Shown piece by piece: positions 33,730-42,349 of a stretch of DNA of 46,935 nucleotides. Origin of the DNA: Bacteroidales bacterium. GTDB lineage: Bacteria > Bacteroidota > Bacteroidia > Bacteroidales > UBA932. The DNA lies in contig JAKSKA010000001.1 of assembly GCA_024401915.1 (NCBI GenBank), positions 1 to 46,935 on the forward strand, read 5' to 3'. The notes below the pieces were generated by a model, which saw only the letters and a program-made list of their open reading frames with translations, searched no databases and was not told where the DNA came from. Every line of letters begins with the position of its first letter. Positions within the stretch are counted from its first letter, which is position 1. Position numbers and translations under genes: made by a program.

Positions 33730-34985
33730 GGAATATTTTCAAAACCCTGCTCCGATGGATCGCACTCGTCGGACCGGGACTTTTCTGCCTCGGATTCACG
33801 ATAGGCACCGGCAGCGTGACCTCGATGGTCAAGGCGGGCAGCCAGTGGGGCACCCAGTTCCTCTGGGTCCTGGCAATAAGTGCATTCTTCACCTGGGTTA
33901 TGACACAGGCATACGGCCATTATGCCATCATTTCCGGGGATACCGCCATCCACGGCGTAAAGGAGAATCTTCGCGGGGGCAGGTTGTGGGCGGTAATCCT
34001 CATCGCCGGACTTGTCGTAAGCCAATGGATAAGCCTCTCCAGCATACTGAACATCACGTCCAATGCCGTCAAGGAGATACTTTACATCTGTATTCCCGGC
34101 CTGTCCGAAAGCGCAGGATACTGGATCGTGCTCGCGATGGCCGTCATCATTGCCGGCACCGTATGGATATTGCTCAACCGTGGGACATACTCCACGTTCG
34201 AGAAAATCCTCTCGATCCTGGTCACCCTTATGGGACTGTCTTTCATCATCTCGATGTTCATAGAACTGCCGGCTCCGGGAGAAATCGCCCGCGGATTCGT
34301 ACCATCCATCCCGTCATCCGCCGATTCCAGATTGTTCATCGCGGCCTTCGTAGGCACGACGATGTCTTCTCCGACCTTCGTCATCAGGCCCCTCATCATC
34401 AAGTCCAAGGGCTGGAAGAAGGGGGACGAGAAGATCCAGAAACGGGATGCGGCAGTCAGCGCGTCGCTGACCTTCATCATAAGCGCCGCGATAATGATCT
34501 GCGCAGCGGGTGTGCTCCACACCCGCGGCATCGCCGTAGACAAGGTCCTGGATATGATTTACGTGCTGGAGCCCATAGCCGGCCGTTTTGCCGTGGCTCT
34601 TTTCATCGTGGGCCTTCTGAGCGCCGGTCTTTCCTCGATCTTCCCCATAATGATGCTCGCACCCGAACTCATAAGCGACTACCGCGCGGGTGAAATGCAG
34701 ACGGGCACTCCGTTATTCAAGATACTGACCGGTTGCGCGGCACTCGCCGGACTCACCATCCCCATCATCGGAACAAACCCGATAATCACCCAGATAGCCT
34801 CCCAGGTCACGTTGGTGTTCGTGCTCCCTCTGGTAATCCTTTCGATGATCATCCTCATCAACAAGAAATCGGTAATGGGAGACAGGCGCCCGGGAGCAGC
34901 ATTCACGCTGCTGATGTGCCTGGCATTCATATTCGCCTGCATAGTGTCCTATACAGGCGTGGTCGCACTGAACAAGCTTCTCTAG
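33726..34985 (+). CDS. Nramp-fold inner-membrane transporter lacking metal-site motifs
   Basis: A 419-residue protein with about eleven transmembrane segments. The start GPGLFCLGFTIGTGS aligns with Nramp TM1, whose metal ligands lie in DPGN. Here that motif is GTGS (27-30), with both ligands lost. In TM6 the usual MPH is MSS (213-215), within AAFVGTTMSSPTFV. The fold is therefore Nramp-like, but divalent-metal binding as known for MntH is unlikely. Set in a LacI-controlled sugar operon, it may carry an organic solute such as a sugar acid (inference). Its TAG stop shares CTAG with the convergent DUF2723 gene. Confidence 0.75.
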   Translation: MRNIFKTLLRWIALVGPGLFCLGFTIGTGSVTSMVKAGSQWGTQFLWVLAISAFFTWVMTQAYGHYAIISGDTAIHGVKENLRGGRLWAVILIAGLVVSQWISLSSILNITSNAVKEILYICIPGLSESAGYWIVLAMAVIIAGTVWILLNRGTYSTFEKILSILVTLMGLSFIISMFIELPAPGEIARGFVPSIPSSADSRLFIAAFVGTTMSSPTFVIRPLIIKSKGWKKGDEKIQKRDAAVSASLTFIISAAIMICAAGVLHTRGIAVDKVLDMIYVLEPIAGRFAVALFIVGLLSAGLSSIFPIMMLAPELISDYRAGEMQTGTPLFKILTGCAALAGLTIPIIGTNPIITQIASQVTLVFVLPLVILSMIILINKKSVMGDRRPGAAFTLLMCLAFIFACIVSYTGVVALNKLL

Positions 34986-37900
34986 TTCTCTCCGACATTC
35001 CCGGCGGCAACGTCGACCATATCCGAGAATGTCTTCACCAGAGCATTGGACAGTTCCTGGTCGCCGTACTTCTCCAGTACGTCGGCAAGATGGTAGAGGC
35101 AGCTTCCGCTGAGCTCGAAGTCGTCCTTGGCGTAAGTGTAGAACTCGAGATAGAAGCGTGAGCTTTCCAGAAGCTTCTCACCCAGTTCCTTCGCAAGCGC
35201 ACGGGCCTTTTCAGCCTGGTTCAGACGGTAGTAGTCCTCGACATAGGTGATGACCATATAGTCGTTGGACGCGAAACCGAGGGGAATGGATTCCAGAGGA
35301 TACACCCTTGAAGCCTCCAGTCCCTTGTCGAGCATCTCGAGAGCCCTGTCATCGCGGCCCTCGTTGATGAAGACCTCGGCGGCGGTAAGGAAGAGGGTCC
35401 TTACGGACATCACTCCAAGATGGGTATAATTATTCTGATAATCAGCGAAATAGTCCTCTCTTGACAGGGCGTCCCACTTATAGACCTCCGTCATCTTCCT
35501 GTACAGCTCCTCGGAATCCACCCAACCGGGCTCGAGGGTCTTTATGGTGTTCTTGAAGGGCACGAGCTTGTAGGAATAGCCCTCATAGACGAGGTATTCC
35601 TTGATACCCATATTGATATCCCCGCCCTGGTTGAGGACGTTGATGGGACGGTCCCACTGGTAGTTGGAGAGCAGGTCGAGCATAAAGAGCTCCGGCTTGC
35701 TGAGGTAGTCCTTGTCGGGGGATATCGAGAGTATCATCTCGTCGGGGATCCTGTCCGCGAACCTCGCGTCCACAATACCGTATTTTATCACGTTCTCCTT
35801 GTTCACGGGAACGGATATCTTCCTTGAAGGGATATAGTCGACCTTCCTTCCGCTGGAAAGAGGCACCTTCAGTTCGGGGTGGCGGAACACCTTCATCACG
35901 TCGGAGATCGGCATCACCTCCTCCCTCTTGTCGAGGATGGGGATGTATTCGTTCGTACCGTAGAGATATTGCTTGAGAGGCACGGTCAGCGGCAGAGGAG
36001 CCGACTCGTTGCAGGCCCACTTCATCTGGTCGATGTGCCAGTCCGTACCGAGCAGGGAGGTGTTGCAGATACGCACGTCTGTCCTGACATCCTCCACCTC
36101 CTGGGCATACCAGAGAGGGAAGGTATCGTTGTCGCCGTGGGTGATCAGTATGCCGTTCGGGCCGACTGATTCGAGATAGTTGCGGGCCATCTCCACAGCG
36201 GTGGCACGGTTGGAGCGGTCGTGGTCGTCCCAGTTCTGGGCAGCCATCTCCACGGGCACGCAGAGGCAGGCGGCGGAGATGAGCGTGGCGGCAACGGCGG
36301 AGTCGCGCCCCTTCATCAGCGCCTTTATCCAGCTGTAAAGCGCAACAACGGCGAGACCGGCCCAAACGCTGAAGAAGTAGAACGAGCCGGCGTAGGCATA
36401 GTCGCGCTCACGCACCTGATAAGGCGGCTGATTGAGGTAGATGACTATCGCGATGCCGGTCATAAAGAACATAAGGAAGGTAAGCCAGCAGCCCCTGTGG
36501 TCCTTACCGAACTGGAAGAAGAGGCCGAGAAGGCCGAGGAGAAGGGGCAGGAAGAAGTAGTGGTTCTTCGCCTTGTTCTCCGCGAGGACGGCCGGAGCAT
36601 CGGACTGGTCTCCGAGGTGGAGACGGTCGATGAAGCCTATGCCGCTCTCCCAGTTTCCGTGGAAAAGGTCTCCCGGAATCTGGCTGTGCACCTCGTTCTG
36701 GCGGCCTATGAAGTTCCAGGCGAAATAGCGCCAGTACATCCAGTTCAGCTGGTAGTCGAAGAAATAGAAAAGATTGGCCGACTGGGTCGGCTTCCGGTAA
36801 TTCGAGCCCGGAATCTTCTTCCCCTTGCCGCCGGTATAGGTGGCGTAGAAATCCTCATAGCGTCCGTCTCCGGCGGAGCTCCACATACGGGGGAAGAGCA
36901 TCTTCCCGGTGGATTCGTATTTCGCGTCCACGGGACCGTCCACCTTCTTGTACTTGCCGTCGAGCGGAGCCCAGTATTTAGTCTGCTTCAGCTCATAAGG
37001 CGCATCGTAATACTGGCCATAGAGCAGAGGGGTGCTGCCGTACTGCTCGCGGCTGAGGTAGCGCACGAGGGTGAAGGCGTTGTCGGGCTGGTACTCGTTC
37101 GTCGGCGTCTTCGCGCAGGAGCGGATGATGTCTATGGAGAATACGCTGAAGCCTATGATGATGGTAGTGAGGCAGAGCAGAGCCGTGTTCCAGAACGGCT
37201 TTTCCTTCTTCATCGTGGAGAAGATACCCCAGAAGCACAGGCCCAGCACCGCGATCATGAAGAAGGCGGCGCCGCTGTTGTACGGCAGCCCGAACACATT
37301 GACGAAAAGCAGGTCCACGTAGGCGGCCAGCTTCGGCAGCCAGGGTATGATGAGGAAGAGGATGAGGGCGAGGATGAACACGCCCACGAGGAATATCTTG
37401 CAGACCTTGCCGAAGCCGAACTGCTCGTCTCCGTTCCTGCGGTAGTAGAACATAAAGACGAGGGCCGGGATGGCGAGCAGGTTGAGCAGGTGGATGCCTA
37501 TGGAAAGGCCCATAAGGAACGCTATCAGGACTATCCAGCGCGCGGAATGCGGCTCGTCGGCACGGTCGTACCATATCGTCATCAGCCAGAAGACGGCGGC
37601 TGTGAAGAGGGAGCTCATCGCATAGACCTCGCCCTCCACTGCGGAGAACCAGAAGGTGTCGGAGAAGCAATAAACGAGCGATCCCACAAGGCCGGAGCCG
37701 AGGATCGCGACGGCCTGGCCGGCGGTATACGATCCGCCCACCTTACTGATCAGTCTCTTCGCGAACCAGACTATCGTCAGGTAGAGGAAGAATATGGTCA
37801 GAGCGGAGCAGATGGCGCTCAACGCATTCACGAGCACGGCGGCGTGCATATTGTCCCCGAACATCGTGAAGATTCTCGCAAAGAGCTGGAACACGGGGTT

Positions 37901-38065
37901 TCCGGGAGGGTGGCCCACCTCAAGCTTGTATGATGATGCAATGAACTCGCCGCAATCCCAGAATGATGCGGTGGGCTCTATCGTAAGCAGGTAGGTCACG
38001 GCTGAGACGAGCAGGGTGAAAACCGCACACAACCTGTGCCAGATGTTGAATTTCTTATCACTCAT
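34982..38065 (-). CDS. DUF2723 membrane protein, GT-C glycosyltransferase-like
   Basis: A 1027-residue protein with about a dozen transmembrane segments in its first 600 residues and a soluble TPR-like C-terminal part. The N-terminus has the family pattern LTIEPTASFWDCGEFIASSYKLEVGHPPG, whose acidic residue in the first periplasmic loop is typical of GT-C (protein O-mannosyltransferase-like) enzymes. A periplasmic O-glycosylation role is plausible for this phylum but not proven for this family. A TATATTTG box at 38072-38079 serves as its promoter, giving a very short leader. Confidence 0.85.
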   Translation of the reverse strand: MSDKKFNIWHRLCAVFTLLVSAVTYLLTIEPTASFWDCGEFIASSYKLEVGHPPGNPVFQLFARIFTMFGDNMHAAVLVNALSAICSALTIFFLYLTIVWFAKRLISKVGGSYTAGQAVAILGSGLVGSLVYCFSDTFWFSAVEGEVYAMSSLFTAAVFWLMTIWYDRADEPHSARWIVLIAFLMGLSIGIHLLNLLAIPALVFMFYYRRNGDEQFGFGKVCKIFLVGVFILALILFLIIPWLPKLAAYVDLLFVNVFGLPYNSGAAFFMIAVLGLCFWGIFSTMKKEKPFWNTALLCLTTIIIGFSVFSIDIIRSCAKTPTNEYQPDNAFTLVRYLSREQYGSTPLLYGQYYDAPYELKQTKYWAPLDGKYKKVDGPVDAKYESTGKMLFPRMWSSAGDGRYEDFYATYTGGKGKKIPGSNYRKPTQSANLFYFFDYQLNWMYWRYFAWNFIGRQNEVHSQIPGDLFHGNWESGIGFIDRLHLGDQSDAPAVLAENKAKNHYFFLPLLLGLLGLFFQFGKDHRGCWLTFLMFFMTGIAIVIYLNQPPYQVRERDYAYAGSFYFFSVWAGLAVVALYSWIKALMKGRDSAVAATLISAACLCVPVEMAAQNWDDHDRSNRATAVEMARNYLESVGPNGILITHGDNDTFPLWYAQEVEDVRTDVRICNTSLLGTDWHIDQMKWACNESAPLPLTVPLKQYLYGTNEYIPILDKREEVMPISDVMKVFRHPELKVPLSSGRKVDYIPSRKISVPVNKENVIKYGIVDARFADRIPDEMILSISPDKDYLSKPELFMLDLLSNYQWDRPINVLNQGGDINMGIKEYLVYEGYSYKLVPFKNTIKTLEPGWVDSEELYRKMTEVYKWDALSREDYFADYQNNYTHLGVMSVRTLFLTAAEVFINEGRDDRALEMLDKGLEASRVYPLESIPLGFASNDYMVITYVEDYYRLNQAEKARALAKELGEKLLESSRFYLEFYTYAKDDFELSGSCLYHLADVLEKYGDQELSNALVKTFSDMVDVAAGNVGEN

Positions 38066-38071
38066 AACTCA

Positions 38072-38105
38072 CAAATATACTCAATCTTTTCTTTATCTTT
38101 GCAAA
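38072..38105 (-). promoter_or_regulatory. Promoter of the DUF2723 gene
   Basis: TTTG (38102-38105) and TATATTTG (38072-38079) on the minus strand, 22 bases apart, with the ATG only 7 bases beyond the -7 box. The mRNA would be leaderless or nearly so. It overlaps the opposite-facing promoter of the SUI1 gene. Confidence 0.6.
38094..38101 (+). promoter_or_regulatory. Promoter -7 box of the SUI1-DUF4271-hemD operon
   Basis: TATCTTTG on the plus strand, an exact TAnnTTTG match, 16 bases before the ATG at 38118. It lies within the spacer of the divergent DUF2723 promoter, so the two cannot easily be occupied together. The -33 element is not obvious. Confidence 0.6.
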
Positions 38106-38117
38106 AAATAAGCCTTT

Positions 38118-38462
38118 ATGTCAGACAACGATTGGAAAAGCAGGCTGGGTGTGGTCTATTCCACCAACCCGGATTTCAAATACACGACAGCGGCCTCGAC
38201 CGATGAGGAAACTCTCGAGCCCTCGAAGCAGAGACTGGTGGTAAGGATAGACCGCCGCCAGAGAGCCGGAAAGCAGGTCACGCTGGTCGAAGGATTCGTC
38301 GGCAGAAGCGACGACCTCTCCGCGCTGGCGAAGACGCTGAAGACAAAATGCGGAGTGGGCGGCACCGCCAAGGACGGGGAGATAACCATCCAGGGCGACC
38401 TGCGCGACAAGGTCACCGCACTACTCCAGGGTATGGGATACAACGCAAAACGCGGAAACTGA
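38118..38462 (+). CDS. SUI1/eIF1-family translation factor (YciH-like)
   Basis: A 114-residue cytoplasmic protein with the SUI1 fold in its C-terminal 80 residues: RQRAGKQVTLVEGFVG, LKTKCGVGGTAKDGEITIQGD and VTALLQGMGY, the typical pattern. Bacterial members (YciH) influence start-codon fidelity and initiation. The N-terminal 35 residues look unstructured. It leads an operon and is followed by DUF4271 after one base. Confidence 0.9.
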   Translation: MSDNDWKSRLGVVYSTNPDFKYTTAASTDEETLEPSKQRLVVRIDRRQRAGKQVTLVEGFVGRSDDLSALAKTLKTKCGVGGTAKDGEITIQGDLRDKVTALLQGMGYNAKRGN

Positions 38463-38463
38463 T

Positions 38464-39180
38464 ATGATCCTGCAGGTTCTCAATCCCGGCGCATTGGAAA
38501 TGGACTCCACACCCGGACAGGCGATAGAGACTGTCCTGAGGTGGAGGGACCTTCTCCCCAACCGGATACTCGGCGTGATTGCCATCGCTATGGTCCTCAT
38601 TACGCTCAAGGACCTCTTCCAGCTGTTCCCGAGCCTCCTTTCCTGCCTGGGCAGGTCCAAGGGCAACGTGAATCTGGAACACAGTATGGGAATGTCGCGC
38701 ACGAGGAACGTGCTGTTCGCGGCCTTCCTGCTCCCTTACTGCCTTGTCGCAGACAGCATCGGCCTGATACGCGGACCGCTTTTCGACAGGGTGCCGGACA
38801 ACTGGTCGGCGCTTGCCACCATCGGCGTACCCTTGCTATACCTGCTGGTGAAACTGCTTGCATACACCTTCTTTGCTCCCGCGAAAGTATCCTCGGAGCA
38901 GGCGACGGCTTCGCGCCACGTGATATTGAATTTCACGATAATATTGTCGATCACCGCGCTGCTTACGCTGGGCGTTTTTGCAACGGCGGGCGTGGGCGCG
39001 GAGATTTCCAGAAGTGTAATCCTATGGGAGACAGCGGCGTTCTGGTTCTTCTCCATCGTGCGTTCGGGACAAATTTTAGCGTCGAATTGCAATGGATTGA
39101 CAACTATTTTGTATCTTTGCGCCCTTGAAATCCTGCCGGCGGCTCTGACCGTCTGCGGAATAGCAATGATCAAAGGATGA
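38464..39180 (+). CDS. DUF4271 inner-membrane protein
   Basis: A 238-residue membrane protein with about five or six hydrophobic helices and a conserved C-terminal LYLCALEILP segment, characteristic of DUF4271, a Bacteroidota family found next to hemD. The function is unknown. The gene overlaps hemD by ATGA. A full promoter-like TATCTTTG lies within its last codons (39112-39119), at the codons for the conserved YLC. Confidence 0.8.
   Translation: MILQVLNPGALEMDSTPGQAIETVLRWRDLLPNRILGVIAIAMVLITLKDLFQLFPSLLSCLGRSKGNVNLEHSMGMSRTRNVLFAAFLLPYCLVADSIGLIRGPLFDRVPDNWSALATIGVPLLYLLVKLLAYTFFAPAKVSSEQATASRHVILNFTIILSITALLTLGVFATAGVGAEISRSVILWETAAFWFFSIVRSGQILASNCNGLTTILYLCALEILPAALTVCGIAMIKG
39085..39119 (+). 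promoter_or_regulatory. Possible internal promoter for hemD-rnpA-yidD
   Basis: ATTG near 39086-39089 and TATCTTTG at 39112-39119, 22 bases apart, lie 58 bases ahead of the hemD ATG inside the DUF4271 gene. The same bases encode a conserved YLC motif, so the match may be a by-product of coding. Confidence 0.4.
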
Positions 39181-39911
39181 AGATACTGATATCACAGAAA
39201 ACGCCGACCAACGCAGCCCCCTACGAGCCGATACAGAAAAAATATGGCGCAGAAATAGTTTTCAAGCCGTTTTTCCTTATCGAGCCCCTTTCGGACAGGG
39301 AGTTCCGCGCGCTCCACATCGACCTTGCGGAGTACAGCGCCGTGGTGTTCTCGTCACGTCACGCAATAGACGCATTCTTCAAGCTCGCCGACCTTATGAG
39401 GTTCAAGGTCCCCGAGACAATGAAATACTTCTGCACAACCGCACTGGTGGCTATGTATCTCCAGAAGCACATAGTTTACCGCCAGCGCAAGATTTTCTAC
39501 GGTGACGGCAAGCCCGAGTCGGTAGTGGCCCTCATCGGTCCGAAACACAAGGGAGAGAAGTTCCTCATAACCACCACCGAAGGCTCCAACACGAGCGCCA
39601 TCACGTCTCTTTTCGAGAAGGCGGGACTCAACTACAGCCTCGGAACGGTTTGCAAGCCCGTTTCCCAGGACCTGAAGGACGAGGATATCGACAGCTACGG
39701 GATGCTCGTGCTCTACAACCCGGCCGACATCAAGTCCCTCCAGATGAACTTCCCTGATTTCAAGCAGGGCGACATCAAGATGATGGGCTACGGCAAAGGC
39801 ATAGTCAGCGCCATGCAGGAAGCCGGATTCAGGGTTGACGTCCAGGGTCCCACCCCGGAAGCCCCCTCTGCAGCAAAAACCATAGAACTCTACCTCGCCT
39901 CCCTGAAATAA
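39177..39911 (+). CDS. hemD: Uroporphyrinogen-III synthase
   Basis: A 244-residue cytoplasmic enzyme that closes hydroxymethylbilane to uroporphyrinogen III in tetrapyrrole synthesis. It is a two-lobed fold with little sequence identity. Characteristic parts are ISQKTPTNAAPYEPIQ at the start, VVFSSRHAIDAFFKLAD, FLITTTEGSNTS in the second lobe and MGYGKGIVSAMQEAG near the end. The assignment is supported by the DUF4271-hemD-rnpA order common in Bacteroidota. Confidence 0.85.
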   Translation: MKILISQKTPTNAAPYEPIQKKYGAEIVFKPFFLIEPLSDREFRALHIDLAEYSAVVFSSRHAIDAFFKLADLMRFKVPETMKYFCTTALVAMYLQKHIVYRQRKIFYGDGKPESVVALIGPKHKGEKFLITTTEGSNTSAITSLFEKAGLNYSLGTVCKPVSQDLKDEDIDSYGMLVLYNPADIKSLQMNFPDFKQGDIKMMGYGKGIVSAMQEAGFRVDVQGPTPEAPSAAKTIELYLASLK

Positions 39912-39912
39912 G

Positions 39913-40263
39913 ATGGAGGACACCCGCCATACCCTTACCCGAGAGGAAAGGCTGCGCGGCAAGACCGCGGCGGCCGGACTGGTCTCGAAGGGCAAGTGGG
40001 GACACAGCGCCCACTTGAAATTCTGTAAGGCTCCCAACGGGCTGGATTTCAACAGGATAATGGTAAGCGTGCCGAAGAAGACCTTCAAGCGCGCCGTAAA
40101 GCGCAACCTCCTCAAGAGGCGTCTGCGCGAATCGTACAGGCTCCAGAAAGCGATTCCCGCTCCCGGGTGCGGAGTGGACCTGCTCTTCTTCTACAACTGC
40201 GCCGAAGTGATCCCGACCGAAACGATAAAGGCGGAAGTCGCTGAAATACTCCGCTCTCTATGA
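39913..40263 (+). CDS. rnpA: Ribonuclease P protein component
   Basis: The basic protein cofactor of RNase P, which matures tRNA 5' ends. It has 116 residues with the RNR motif [14 protein letters not shown] and the upstream [19 protein letters not shown] strand. It lies one base after hemD and overlaps yidD by ATGA. The rnpA-yidD pair is conserved widely, although here it is not next to rpmH. Confidence 0.95.
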   Translation: MEDTRHTLTREERLRGKTAAAGLVSKGKWGHSAHLKFCKAPNGLDFNRIMVSVPKKTFKRAVKRNLLKRRLRESYRLQKAIPAPGCGVDLLFFYNCAEVIPTETIKAEVAEILRSL

Positions 40264-40511
40264 ACCGCGCAAGCGCCGCACAGACGCTGAAACGTATCCT
40301 TTCGTTTCCGTTCATTCTCCTGATAAGGTTCTATCAGGTCTGCATCTCCCCCCTCAAGCTGACCTCGACGTGCAGATTCACTCCTACGTGCAGCCAATAC
40401 GCACTGGAAGCCTTCAAGAAGTACGGACCTCTCAAAGGCTTCCTGCTTTCATTCAAAAGGATAATCCGATGCCGTCCCGGCGGCGGGTCGGGCTATGACC
40501 CGGTCCCCTAG
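40260..40511 (+). CDS. yidD: Membrane protein insertion efficiency factor YidD
   Basis: An 83-residue membrane-associated protein that aids YidC-dependent insertion. The family pattern is complete: [35 protein letters not shown], then [17 protein letters not shown] with the conserved cysteines. The start is at the ATGA overlap with rnpA. Its stop shares CTAG with the convergent transketolase gene. Confidence 0.95.
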   Translation: MNRASAAQTLKRILSFPFILLIRFYQVCISPLKLTSTCRFTPTCSQYALEAFKKYGPLKGFLLSFKRIIRCRPGGGSGYDPVP

Positions 40512-41443
40512 CGGCAGGCTTCGGCAAGGTGGGCGGCGTCAAGGCCGTAGGCCACCATCAGCTCCGCGGGCGTTCCGCTCTGGCCGAAACGGTCTCCGCC
40601 GTTGACGAACTTCACGCTCACCGGACAGGACTGTGCGAGAACGGCTGCGACAGCCTCTCCGAGACCGCCGGCCATATTGTGCTCCTCGGCAACCACCACC
40701 TTCCCCGTCTTGCGCGCGGAAGCGATGATGGTCTCCGCATCGAGCGGCTTTACCGTTGCGACATTGAGCACCTCGACGCTGATTCCCTCCTGCTCGAGCA
40801 TCTCGGCAGCCTTCAGGGCCTCCCATACGAGATGGCCGCAGGTGACGAGGGTCACGTCAGTGCCCGGGTTCATATTGTATGTCTTTCCGATTTCGAAAGG
40901 CTCGTCGGGATCGGTGAAGTTGGGAACCGAAGGGCGGCCGAAACGGAGATAGACGGGCCCGTCGAACTCGGCTGCGGCCAGCGTGGCCTGCTTTGTCTGG
41001 TTGTAGTCACAAGGCACGAGTACCGTCATTCCCGGGAGCGCCCTCATCAGGGCGATGTCCTCCATCGTCTGGTGTGTCGCGCCGTCCTCGCCGAGAGTGA
41101 TGCCGGCGTGGGAGGATGCGAGTTTCACGTTGGTGTGGCCATAAGCCACTTCCTGGCGCACCTGGTCATAGACGCGGCCCGAGACGAACTCGGCGAAAGA
41201 ACCGCAGAACGGGATCTTTCCCGTCAGAGCGAGTCCGGAGGCGGCTCCGACCATATTCGCTTCGGCGATTCCGCACTGGATGAACCTGTCGGGGAATTCA
41301 GCAGCAAAGGCGTCCATCTTGAGGGAGCCCTTGAGGTCAGCCGTCATTGCGACGACATCCGGATTGCGGCGTCCGGCCTCGAGAAGGCCTGCTCCGAAAC
41401 CGCTGCGGGTATCAACTTTACCCTGATCGATATAGTGCTTCAT
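40508..41443 (-). CDS. Transketolase, C-terminal subunit
   Basis: The pyrimidine-binding and C-terminal part of a split transketolase, 311 residues, which forms the active site with the N-terminal subunit encoded just upstream. Seen are [10 protein letters not shown], the conserved glutamate region [20 protein letters not shown], the [19 protein letters not shown] loop and the transketolase C-domain end. It acts in the non-oxidative pentose phosphate pathway and has close relatives among DXP synthases, but the short length and partner identify transketolase. One base separates it from its partner. Confidence 0.92.
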   Translation of the reverse strand: MKHYIDQGKVDTRSGFGAGLLEAGRRNPDVVAMTADLKGSLKMDAFAAEFPDRFIQCGIAEANMVGAASGLALTGKIPFCGSFAEFVSGRVYDQVRQEVAYGHTNVKLASSHAGITLGEDGATHQTMEDIALMRALPGMTVLVPCDYNQTKQATLAAAEFDGPVYLRFGRPSVPNFTDPDEPFEIGKTYNMNPGTDVTLVTCGHLVWEALKAAEMLEQEGISVEVLNVATVKPLDAETIIASARKTGKVVVAEEHNMAGGLGEAVAAVLAQSCPVSVKFVNGGDRFGQSGTPAELMVAYGLDAAHLAEACR

Positions 41444-41444
41444 A

Positions 41445-42284
41445 CTAATAGTCTCCTAAGGTTTCTTCCAACTGGGCGAGAGCCTGCTCGCACTGCTCGG
41501 CGCTGGGAGCCTTGCCATGCCATTTGTGAGTGCCTGCCATAAAATCGACGCCGTGGCCCATCTCCGTCTTGAAAAGTATCATCTTGGGCTTGCTGTCGGC
41601 ATTCTTCGCAATCCTGAACGCATCGAGGATGGATGCGTAGTCGTGGCCGTCAGCGACTATGACGTCCCAGCCGAAGGCGCCCCACTTTTCGCTGAGGTCC
41701 TCGATTCCTGCTACGGAAGAGGTCGGGCCGTCGATCTGCTGGCCGTTCCAGTCCGTGAACGCGACAAGGTTGTCAAGCTTGTGGAACTTGGCGAACATAC
41801 CTGCTTCCCAGATCTGTCCCTCCTCGCTTTCGCCGTCGCCGCAGAGCACGTAGACGCGCCCCGGGTCGCCGTCAAGCTTCTTGCCCAGAGCGATGCCGGC
41901 AGCGCAGGAAAGTCCCTGTCCGAGCGAGCCCGAAGGCTGGAAGACGCCGGGGAGAGCATCCGTGACGCAGGGGTGGCCCTGAAGACGCGAACCGAAGCGG
42001 CGCAGGGTCCCGAGTTCGGAAACCGGGAAATAGCCCGAACGCGCGAGGACAGAATAATATACAGGAGCGAGATGGCCGGCGGAGAGAATGAAGGCGTCAC
42101 GGCACTTCGCGTCACGTGTCCACTCTTCCGGCTTGTGGTTCATCACCTCGAAATAAAGGGCCGTCATCACGTCGGTGATGCCGAGAGAGCCGCCCGGATG
42201 GCCGGACTTCGCGGTCGTCACCATCCTCACGATGTCACGGCGTACCTGACTGGCGATTTTGGGAAGGTTTTCTATGTTCGACAT
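41445..42284 (-). CDS. Transketolase, N-terminal subunit
   Basis: The thiamine-diphosphate-binding half of split transketolase, 279 residues from MSNIENLPKIASQ. A longer upstream frame runs through the promoter region and was rejected. Motifs are GHPGGSLG with the catalytic histidine region near residue 28, and the diphosphate-binding GDGESEEGQIWEAG with DWN after it. The promoter is a TATATTTG box at 42304-42311 (minus strand) with TTTTG at 42336-42340, facing away from the SGNH gene. Confidence 0.92.
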   Translation of the reverse strand: MSNIENLPKIASQVRRDIVRMVTTAKSGHPGGSLGITDVMTALYFEVMNHKPEEWTRDAKCRDAFILSAGHLAPVYYSVLARSGYFPVSELGTLRRFGSRLQGHPCVTDALPGVFQPSGSLGQGLSCAAGIALGKKLDGDPGRVYVLCGDGESEEGQIWEAGMFAKFHKLDNLVAFTDWNGQQIDGPTSSVAGIEDLSEKWGAFGWDVIVADGHDYASILDAFRIAKNADSKPKMILFKTEMGHGVDFMAGTHKWHGKAPSAEQCEQALAQLEETLGDY

Positions 42285-42303
42285 TTTTTTGATTTTTAAC
42301 ACA

Positions 42304-42340
42304 CAAATATAATAAAAAGCCCCATCTTTGCGAAACAAAA
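42304..42340 (-). promoter_or_regulatory. Promoter of the split transketolase operon
   Basis: TATATTTG (42304-42311) and TTTTG (42336-42340) on the minus strand; the gap of 24 bases is slightly long. The leader before the transketolase start is about 20 bases. Confidence 0.5.
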
Positions 42341-42349
42341 CCACATTCA

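Noticed and set aside
36221..37933. A 570-codon plus-strand open frame opposite the DUF2723 gene
   Set aside because: Charged, low-complexity product with no domain, antisense to a well-supported membrane protein.
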